11,135 nt of DNA from Betaproteobacteria bacterium (GTDB taxonomy: Bacteria > Pseudomonadota > Gammaproteobacteria > Burkholderiales > SG8-39): positions 1 to 11,135 of the forward strand of contig JAOUFA010000087.1 in NCBI GenBank assembly GCA_029858545.1, read 5' to 3'. The notes under the pieces were generated by a model. The model made no database searches and was not told the origin of the DNA. It saw only the letters and a list, made by a program, of their open reading frames with translations. The stretch's first letter is position 1. Each line of letters begins with the position of its first letter. Made by a program: the position numbers and the translations under genes. Positions 5,607 through 11,135 of the stretch are shown piece after piece.

Positions 5607-7136
5607 ATGAAACCAGCTGCAAACCCGTCGGTCCAGGATGCGATGGGCAGTCCCATGGGGACGGTGGGCTCGAGCGCGTCGGCCGCGCCGGGTGCGGTGC
5701 GCATTCCCTACGAGGACCTGCGCGAATGGATCGCCGAGGCGGAGAAGCTGGGCGAGATCCGGCAGGTGAAGGGCGCTAGCTGGCAGGAGGAGATCGGCTG
5801 GGCCGCCGAACTCGTGCAACACGACGAGAACGCCCCTTGCGTGGTGTTCGACGAAGTGCCTGGGTGCAAGAAAGGGCATCGCGTGCTCACCAATTTCTTT
5901 GGCGGGCGGCGCAAGAACATGACGCTCGGCTTTCCGCTGGAATACTCGAAGCTCGAGCTCTCGCAGGCCTTTCTCGATCACTACATGCGCGAGTTGAAGC
6001 CGATTCCGCACGTCACGGTCGATAGCGGCCCGATCATGGAAAACGTGCTCACCGGCGATGCGATCGACGTCACCAAGTTGCCGGTGCCGAAGTGGCACGA
6101 GGCCGACGGCGGGCGCTACATCGGAACCGGCAGTTACAACATCACCATTGATCCGGAGGAGAACTGGATCAACGTGGGCACCTACCGCGTGATGATTCAC
6201 GACAAGAACACGCTCGGTTTCTACATGTCGCCGGGCAAGCACGGCCGTATTCACCGCGACAAGTACCAGGCGCGAAACCAGCCGATGCCGGTGGTGGTGG
6301 TGGTGGGCGGCGATCCGCTGCAGTTCCTCGTCGCATGCAGCGAAATGCCCTATGGTGTGTGCGAGCTGGACATTGCCGGCGGTCTGCGCGGTAAACCGGT
6401 CAAGGTGGTGCGCGGCAAGGTCACCGGGCTGCCGATTCCGGCGAACGCCGAAATGGCGATCGAAGGCTTCGTGATGCCGGGAAACCGCAAATTGGAGGGT
6501 CCGTTCGGCGAGTGGACCGGCTATTACGCCAGCGACGTGCGTATGGAGCCGGTGCTCGACATCAAGGCGATCTATCACCGGAACGACCCGATCATCATGG
6601 GCTGCCCTCCGCAACGCCCACCCGAGGAACAGGCGCGCTATCGCGCGGTGACCCGCTCGGCGCTCATTCGCAAGAACATCGCCGCCGCGGGCGTTCCCGA
6701 TGTTACCGCGGTGTGGGCGCACGAGGTCGGCGGCTCACGGATGCTGCTCGGCGTTTCGATCAAGCAGCGCTACGCCGGGCATTCGAAGCAGGCGGGTCAT
6801 GTTGCGGCGATGTGCCACGCCGGCGCCTACGCCGGCAAGTACGTCGTCGTCGTCGATGACGACATCGACGTCTCCAATCTCGAGGAGCTGATGTGGGCGA
6901 TGCTCACACGCTCCGATCCGGCGACCTCGATCGACATCATTACCAACACCTGGAGCACGCCGCTCGACCCGAGCATTCCTCCCGAAAAGAAGGAAAAGGG
7001 CGACAACACCAACTCGCGCGCGATCATCGACGCCTGCCGCCCTTTCCACTGGCGCGACAAATATCCGATCGTCAACGTACCCAGTCCCGAAGTCGCGCGC
7101 AAGGCGATGGCAAAGTTCGGCTACCTGTTGAGGTAG
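5607..7136 (+). CDS. UbiD-family prenyl-FMN-dependent decarboxylase
   Basis: This 509-residue enzyme belongs to the UbiD family, which reversibly decarboxylates aromatic or alpha,beta-unsaturated acids with prenylated FMN, a metal ion and K+. The key residues of the fungal Fdc1 enzyme can be placed by motif and spacing: N189, H212 and E253 as metal ligands, R194 in VGTYRV, and E297 and E302 in EGPFGEW. Other family marks are NITIDPEENWINVGTYR, FYMSPGKHGRIHRDKY and VVVGGDP. ATG 5607 is chosen because AGGAGG (5597-5602) precedes it; the ATG at 5592 lies upstream of that ribosome site. The first 30 residues are low-complexity and probably disordered. A broken enzyme is unlikely because the core is intact. 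No UbiX-type flavin prenyltransferase is in the window, so the cofactor must come from elsewhere. In this setting it is more likely catabolic than a ubiquinone-pathway enzyme, so no symbol is assigned. Confidence 0.93.
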   Translation: MKPAANPSVQDAMGSPMGTVGSSASAAPGAVRIPYEDLREWIAEAEKLGEIRQVKGASWQEEIGWAAELVQHDENAPCVVFDEVPGCKKGHRVLTNFFGGRRKNMTLGFPLEYSKLELSQAFLDHYMRELKPIPHVTVDSGPIMENVLTGDAIDVTKLPVPKWHEADGGRYIGTGSYNITIDPEENWINVGTYRVMIHDKNTLGFYMSPGKHGRIHRDKYQARNQPMPVVVVVGGDPLQFLVACSEMPYGVCELDIAGGLRGKPVKVVRGKVTGLPIPANAEMAIEGFVMPGNRKLEGPFGEWTGYYASDVRMEPVLDIKAIYHRNDPIIMGCPPQRPPEEQARYRAVTRSALIRKNIAAAGVPDVTAVWAHEVGGSRMLLGVSIKQRYAGHSKQAGHVAAMCHAGAYAGKYVVVVDDDIDVSNLEELMWAMLTRSDPATSIDIITNTWSTPLDPSIPPEKKEKGDNTNSRAIIDACRPFHWRDKYPIVNVPSPEVARKAMAKFGYLLR

Positions 7137-7146
7137 GAAGGACGAT

Positions 7147-7183
7147 GCGTTGCGCCGCGCGGCGCCGCGTCGCCGGGCAACGC
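7147..7183. terminator. Strong GC hairpin between the convergent UbiD and IclR genes (possible bidirectional terminator)
   Basis: GCGTTGC (7147-7153) and GCAACGC (7177-7183) are perfect inverted arms. Between them lies the perfect 12-base palindrome CGCGGCGCCGCG (7158-7169). It sits 10 bases after the UbiD stop and 25 bases beyond the IclR stop. No U-run follows on either strand, so termination is inferred from place and structure only. Confidence 0.45.
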
Positions 7184-7208
7184 CTCATGTGCGTGAACGC
7201 CTGGCGGC

Positions 7209-8054
7209 TCATTTCGGCGTCGTCGTCTCGGTGAGCGCCTTGCCGAGCTGCTCGAGTTCGCCGCGCAGAATCGCGACGACCTCCGGTCGGCGCTTCGGCG
7301 ACAGGCGGCTCGCAATCGCGCCGACACTTACCGAGGCGAACGGTTCACCGTGGGGATTGATGACCGGCAGACCGAGCGAGGTTGCGCCGGCGGTGATATG
7401 GTCGTCGTTCAGGGCGTAGCCGGTGTCGCGAGCGCGCGCGATCAGCCGACGCAGCGTCGCGGCGCTCGCTCCGTGGTACGCGGCCAGCCGCGGCTCGTTC
7501 ATCGTGAGGATGTCATCGATGGCATCCGCGGGCAACGCCATCACGAGTGCGAGCCCGCCCGCGCCGACCCCCAGCGGTCGGCGTATGCCGACATCGAGGG
7601 TGAGCGCCTTGATGGGGAACGAACCCTCCGCGCGATCGAGGCACACCGAATCGTAGCCGCTGCGCACCGAGAGAAACGCCGTATCTCCGCTACGGTCGGC
7701 AATGCGCTGCAGCGCCGGCCGGCACAGCTCGCGCAGGTTGAAGCGGGGGGTCGCCGCGAGCCCCAGCTCGAAGACCAGCGGTCCGAGAAAATAACGGTGC
7801 GTCTCGTCGATCTGGGTGACCATGCCTTCGGCGATGAGGCACTTGAGAATGCGGCGCACGGTCGGGCGTTCCAGGCGCGAAAGCTGCACCAGGTCGGTAA
7901 GGCGCAACCCGGCGCGTTTGTGCGAGGCGATCAGGCGTACGAGCAGACTCGCGCGCTGTATGCTCTGCGTGCCGCCGGGCATCGCGCCGCGCCCGATCGA
8001 GGTGCGCCGCAATGCGGCTTGCGCGGCGGGCCGGACGTTGTTTCGTGGGTCCAT
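7209..8054 (-). CDS. IclR-family transcriptional regulator
   Basis: The 281-residue protein has an N-terminal winged helix-turn-helix (about 31-85: SIQRASLLVRLIASHKRAGLRL..., then RLERPTVRRILKCLIAEGMV) and a C-terminal GAF-like effector domain (about 100-275). Family marks include LRELCRPALQRIADRSGDTAFL, RRPLGVGAGGLALVMALP and the late LNDDHITAGATSLGLPV. Such proteins act as dimers or tetramers and sense small acids or aromatic compounds. The ATG at 8054-8052 gives the longest frame but has no visible ribosome site; ATG at residue 25 (7982-7980), just before the helix-turn-helix, is a real alternative. The gene converges on the UbiD gene and diverges from the solute-binding protein gene. Control of the UbiD gene through the twin palindromes is inferred. 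Those palindromes are not found in front of this gene. Confidence 0.92.
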   Translation of the reverse strand: MDPRNNVRPAAQAALRRTSIGRGAMPGGTQSIQRASLLVRLIASHKRAGLRLTDLVQLSRLERPTVRRILKCLIAEGMVTQIDETHRYFLGPLVFELGLAATPRFNLRELCRPALQRIADRSGDTAFLSVRSGYDSVCLDRAEGSFPIKALTLDVGIRRPLGVGAGGLALVMALPADAIDDILTMNEPRLAAYHGASAATLRRLIARARDTGYALNDDHITAGATSLGLPVINPHGEPFASVSVGAIASRLSPKRRPEVVAILRGELEQLGKALTETTTPK

Positions 8055-8344
8055 GAGGATGTGGCGATATTTCGTTTGATTGCCATTGTAAGAGGAAGCG
8101 CCGGCGTTGCGGGATTGCCGGTCGACGATGCCGCGGCAATCGCGCGAATGGGGTTTCCGGGATGGGGCGTGCGATGGGCTCGTGCGAGACGGCAGCGATG
8201 CGAAATGCCTGGCGTCGCGCCGAAAGAGGGGCGGCGGTTCTTGCTATCATGTTGCACGATGTATGCAGGTATGTCTTGCACACGGTGAGATGATAACGGC
8301 GAAGAGCCGATAGGTTCATGCAAGCCAGGATCAGGGAGGGGGGC
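8055..8344. other. Divergent intergenic region between the IclR and solute-binding protein genes
   Basis: No gene is supported in these 290 bases. An inverted repeat lies at 8113-8141 (listed separately). TACAAT on the minus strand (8090-8085) could be a -10 box for the IclR gene, but no good -35 box accompanies it. TTGCAC occurs twice in direct orientation (8252-8257, 8276-8281) ahead of the solute-binding protein gene. No sigma70 pair with proper spacing is clear on the plus strand. Confidence 0.5.
8113..8141. promoter_or_regulatory. Inverted repeat upstream of the IclR gene (candidate operator)
   Basis: GATTGCCG (8113-8120) and CGGCAATC (8134-8141) are perfect 8-base inverted arms with a 13-base spacer. 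It lies about 60 bases upstream of the IclR start codon and about 200 bases before the solute-binding protein gene. It does not resemble the 17-bp palindromes, so a different regulator, or none, may use it. Confidence 0.35.
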
Positions 8345-9403
8345 ATGAGAAAATTCTTGACGACGGTTTCGGCGTTTCTGCTGCTCGCGGGCAGTCACCC
8401 GGCGTTGCCGGTACATGCCGCGCCGGCCGGCGGATCGGCAACGGTACGCGAAATTGCGATGTATCAAGGAGCCGATCGTCACGATCGCCTGGTAGCGGCT
8501 GCGCGGAGGGAGGGCGAGCTGTCGATCTACCACGCGTATCCGAAACTGACCGTGGTCACGGCGGAGTTCGCCAAGAAATACGGCATCAAGGTCAAATCAT
8601 GGCGCGCCGGGTCGGAGGCGATCTTGCAGCGAATCGTCTCGGAATCCCGCGGCGGCCGGTTCGATGTCGATATCGTGCAAAACAATGCGCCCGAAACCGA
8701 GGCGCTACATCGTGAAAAACTGCTCCAGGAAGTCGGGTCTCCATACCTGGCCGACCTGATTCCCGAGGCGATCCCCGCCCACAAGGAATGGGCGGGGATC
8801 ACGCTCGATGTGTGGAGCGCAGCCTACAACACCAATCTGGTGAAGAAGGAGGATCTGCCGAAATCCTATCAGGACCTGCTCGATCCAAAATGGAAGAACC
8901 GGCTGGGTATCGAAGCCGACGATGCCGGCTGGTTCGGGCCTCTGGTCGAGGCGATGGGCGAACAGCCTGGGCGCAAGCTGTTCGCCGAGATCGTGTCCGC
9001 CAATGGCATCTCGATCCGCAAAGGGCATTCGCTGCTGACTTCGCTGGTGGCTTCGGGGGACGTCCCGTTTGCGCTGACGGTCTACAGCTGGAACCCGGTG
9101 CAGTTGCAGAAGAAAGGGGCTCCCGTGCAAGGACTCCTGCTGCAGCCGGCGTTCGCGCAATTCAGCGCGGCCGCCATGCTCGGCAAGGCGCCACATCCCC
9201 ATGCGGCCGCGCTGTTCTATGACTACCTATTGAGCGAAGGTCAGCAGCTTCTCGCCGACCTGGATTTCGTCGTGAGCAGCAGGAAGATCGGATCGCCGTT
9301 TGGTCCGGGAACGCTGAAATTCGTCGATCCCGCACAGGCGCTGGACAAACAGGAGAAGTGGACGAAGATGTACGAGGACATTCTTGTTAAGAAGCTGAAG
9401 TAG
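8345..9403 (+). CDS. ABC-type extracellular solute-binding protein (family 1 / AfuA-like), without a permease nearby
   Basis: This 352-residue protein is the periplasmic receptor of an ABC importer. ATG 8345 is chosen because AGGGAGGGGG (8333-8342) lies just upstream; the frame could open at 8318 but that would place the ribosome site inside the gene. The N-terminus is a Sec signal peptide (MRKFL, a hydrophobic core to about residue 20, cleavage near V23-H24-A25). The mature part reads like iron or polyamine receptors: GELSIYHAYPKLTVVTAEFAKKYGIKV, FDVDIVQNNAPE (107-118), SAAYNTNLVKKEDLPKSYQDLLDPKWKNRL and a C-terminal helix near residues 286-303 (AAALFYDYLLSEGQQLLA). The paired tyrosines that bind iron in FbpA-like proteins are not evident, so an organic or phosphorylated ligand is as likely. 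No permease or ATPase gene follows, which is unusual for this family. Confidence 0.86.
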   Translation: MRKFLTTVSAFLLLAGSHPALPVHAAPAGGSATVREIAMYQGADRHDRLVAAARREGELSIYHAYPKLTVVTAEFAKKYGIKVKSWRAGSEAILQRIVSESRGGRFDVDIVQNNAPETEALHREKLLQEVGSPYLADLIPEAIPAHKEWAGITLDVWSAAYNTNLVKKEDLPKSYQDLLDPKWKNRLGIEADDAGWFGPLVEAMGEQPGRKLFAEIVSANGISIRKGHSLLTSLVASGDVPFALTVYSWNPVQLQKKGAPVQGLLLQPAFAQFSAAAMLGKAPHPHAAALFYDYLLSEGQQLLADLDFVVSSRKIGSPFGPGTLKFVDPAQALDKQEKWTKMYEDILVKKLK

Positions 9404-9524
9404 ACCAGACACCATTCCGGCATCACGGTTTACCCGCTCGCGGCATCGCGCAGGTCCGCTGCCAGGCGCCTGCGTGGATGCTGGCTTTCCCGCGTAACGA
9501 CAACCTTCGGCGATCGACTACCCC
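9404..9524. other. Spacer between the solute-binding protein and eutA-like genes
   Basis: It holds the perfect palindrome CAGGCGCCTG (9463-9472) inside a longer inverted repeat CGCAGG/CCTGCG (9449-9454 and 9469-9474). No T-run, clear promoter or good ribosome site is seen. The two genes could share a transcript or be separate. Confidence 0.4.
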
Positions 9525-11135
9525 ATGTTGTACAAGCCTGCAGCGGCGGACTCCGCGCGTCATTTCCGGATCGAAACGCTCGTTCGCCTCGTTGGCCAAG
9601 CGCGGCTTGCTCGCGCGGATACAACGGTCCATTGCCATGACGGCGCGGAAGCCCATTTCCATGACTACACCGAGGCGCAGAAGAATGCGCTGGCGGAGTT
9701 TTTCTGGAAGAGCGACAACGTTGAGCTGACGACCGTCGGCATTGATATAGGAAGCTCGACGTCTCACCTGATGTTTGCGCGCGTGCATCTGCAGCGCAAG
9801 ACGCAGCTCCTGTCGAGCAGTTACATCGTGGTCGATCGCAGGATCCTGTGGAAATCGCCCATATTGCTCACCCCTTTCCTGTGCGATAACACGATCGATG
9901 CGGCGCGGCTGAAGGACTTCATCGACGAGGCTTATCAGGCTGCGGGGCTGGCACGCGAGGCGATCGACAGCGGCGCGGTGATTCTGACCGGTGAGGCGAT
10001 CAAGCGCAGTAATGCGCATGCCATCGCGCAGCTTTTTGCCGCGGAGTCGGGAAAATTCGTTTGCGCGTCGGCAGGCCATCATCTGGAGTGCACGCTCGCC
10101 GCGCACGGTTCGGGCGCGGCATCGCACTCCCGGCTCACCCACCGCACGGTCCTGAATGTCGATCTCGGCGGCGGAACGACCAAATTCGCGTTGCTGCAGA
10201 ACGGCGAGTTGCGCGCCACCTGGGCGGTGGCGGTGGGTGGCCGGTTGATCGTGCTGGATGCCGAGGGCAGGCTCGCGCGGCTCGACGAATCGGCACGACT
10301 GGCCGCCGACAGCCTCGGACTGACGCTGCAGTTGGGAGACAAGCCCGCAGCCGCGGATCTGGAGCGGGTCGTCGAAACGCTGGCCGAGGTGGTCATCGCC
10401 TCTATCCGCGGCGAACCGCCGGGCGGCTTGGCGCAAGCCCTGTTGTTGACCGAGCCACTCGAGATGGCCGCGGTGCCGCATCGGGTCACTTTCTCGGGCG
10501 GCGTGTCCGAATACCTGTTCGGGCGCGAGACCCGGACCTTCGGAGATATCGCCAAACCGATCGCCGACAGGATCGCAAAGGCCTTCGGCGATGGCCGCAT
10601 CGATGCGGAACTGACCGATCCGGGCAACGGAATCCGGGCAACCGTCATCGGCGCTTCGCAATTCACGGTGCAGGTGAGCGGCAAAACGATCCACATTCCC
10701 GAGAATGCCGTACTTCCCCTGCACAATATTCCGGTTGTGTTTCCCGCGCTGGCGCAAAGCGGTGCGTATACGCCTGGGGAGGTGGAGCGCGCGGTCCACG
10801 CGGCGATGCGCCGAGCCGATCTCGGTTCGGAGCACACCGTTGCGCTGGCGATTCGCTGGCATGGCGAGCCGCATTATGTGCGCTTGCGCGGCCTGGCTGA
10901 CGGACTCGCCGCCGCGCTCGGCAACGCCGGGGACGCATCGCCACTGATCCTGATGATTGACGGCGACGTGGGCAGGACGCTTGGACATATTCTCGCGGAT
11001 GAACTCATGGTGGCCAGACCGGTGATCGCGATCGACGGCGTGAAATTGCAGGAACTGGACTACGTCGATATCGGCAGGCTGATGGAGCCGGCCAATGTGG
11101 TGCCGATCGTTATCAAGTCGCTGCTGTTTCCCGCC
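9525..11135 (+). CDS. eutA: EutA-family ASKHA reactivase homologue, lacking only its extreme C-terminus
   Basis: The frame is open from ATG 9525 to the window edge (537 residues, no stop). From residue 70 it follows EutA closely: phosphate-1 loop GIDIGSSTSHLMFA (72-85), ILWKSPILLTPF, AIDSGAVILTGEA, ASAGHHLE, phosphate-2 loop NVDLGGGTTKFAL (211-223), VGGRLI, FSGGVSEYL (323-331) and RATVIGASQFTVQVSG. Its end, VDIGRLMEP then VVPIVIKSLLFPA, matches the very end of E. coli EutA, so only a residue or so is cut off. EutA is an ATP-driven chaperone that removes damaged cobalamin from ethanolamine ammonia-lyase. Here the lyase genes EutB and EutC are not in the window. An extra N-terminus of about 70 residues holds a histidine cluster (H36, H38, H44, H46). 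ATG 9525 is the only ATG that keeps this region; it lacks a ribosome site, and TAA at 9495-9497 limits anything further upstream. Confidence 0.88.
   Translation, partial: MLYKPAAADSARHFRIETLVRLVGQARLARADTTVHCHDGAEAHFHDYTEAQKNALAEFFWKSDNVELTTVGIDIGSSTSHLMFARVHLQRKTQLLSSSYIVVDRRILWKSPILLTPFLCDNTIDAARLKDFIDEAYQAAGLAREAIDSGAVILTGEAIKRSNAHAIAQLFAAESGKFVCASAGHHLECTLAAHGSGAASHSRLTHRTVLNVDLGGGTTKFALLQNGELRATWAVAVGGRLIVLDAEGRLARLDESARLAADSLGLTLQLGDKPAAADLERVVETLAEVVIASIRGEPPGGLAQALLLTEPLEMAAVPHRVTFSGGVSEYLFGRETRTFGDIAKPIADRIAKAFGDGRIDAELTDPGNGIRATVIGASQFTVQVSGKTIHIPENAVLPLHNIPVVFPALAQSGAYTPGEVERAVHAAMRRADLGSEHTVALAIRWHGEPHYVRLRGLADGLAAALGNAGDASPLILMIDGDVGRTLGHILADELMVARPVIAIDGVKLQELDYVDIGRLMEPANVVPIVIKSLLFPA

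Noticed and set aside
6287..6309. GTG-type triplet run inside the UbiD gene as a possible microsatellite
   Set aside because: It encodes the normal VVVVVGGDP strand and loop of the family, so protein constraint explains it.
5502..6722. Minus-strand open frame (406 codons) over the UbiD gene and its promoter
   Set aside because: It is antisense to intact UbiD motifs and would cover the palindromes; no family features are visible.
6841..6871. GTC/GAC-rich stretch with apparent inverted symmetry in the UbiD gene
   Set aside because: It codes for the conserved strand VVVVDDDIDV; the symmetry follows from Val and Asp codons.
8318..8344. ATG 8318 as the start of the solute-binding protein
   Set aside because: It would place the AGGGAGG ribosome site inside the gene and put charged residues before the signal peptide.
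9423..10988. Long minus-strand open frame (521 codons) opposite the eutA-like gene
   Set aside because: The plus strand encodes conserved ATPase motifs through the whole stretch. The antisense frame shows no domain and its composition is typical of a shadow.

Overview
The window is GC-rich proteobacterial DNA. It most resembles a betaproteobacterium of the Burkholderiales type. The signs are strong GC bias at third codon positions, a Bug-type TctC binding protein with complete TctB and TctA partners, and a catabolic cluster with an IclR regulator. The genus cannot be fixed from the sequence alone. No tRNA, rRNA, insertion sequence, CRISPR array or phage gene is visible.

Layout. (1) Positions 1-620, minus strand: the first two thirds of a two-module VOC protein that looks like a class I extradiol ring-cleavage dioxygenase. 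It runs off the left edge and has no counterpart among stop-to-stop reading frames. (2) Positions 621-910: a divergent control region. It has a good sigma70-like promoter on each side, an inverted repeat over each predicted transcription start, and a third inverted repeat just upstream of one -35 box. (3) Positions 911-5323: a plus-strand operon of a tripartite tricarboxylate transporter (TctC, TctB, TctA) followed after 2 bp by an LVIVD-type beta-propeller protein. (4) Positions 5324-5606: an intergenic region with two near-identical 17-bp palindromes, then a UbiD-family prenyl-FMN decarboxylase (5607-7136). (5) A convergent IclR-family regulator (7209-8054, minus). (6) A divergent plus-strand pair: an orphan ABC-type solute-binding protein (8345-9403) and a EutA homologue (9525 to the edge) that is almost complete.

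How the genes may work together (inference). The transporter imports a carboxylic acid, probably aromatic or unsaturated. UbiD removes its carboxyl group, and the extradiol dioxygenase cleaves a catechol-like product. The IclR protein is the natural candidate to bind the twin palindromes in front of the decarboxylase gene. The beta-propeller protein is the least explained member. It has a histidine at the same place in five of about seven blades, suggesting a metal centre in the channel, and a helical insert in blade 2 that reads like region 3 of a sigma70 factor. The EutA homologue has no ethanolamine ammonia-lyase gene beside it here, so its client enzyme is unknown.
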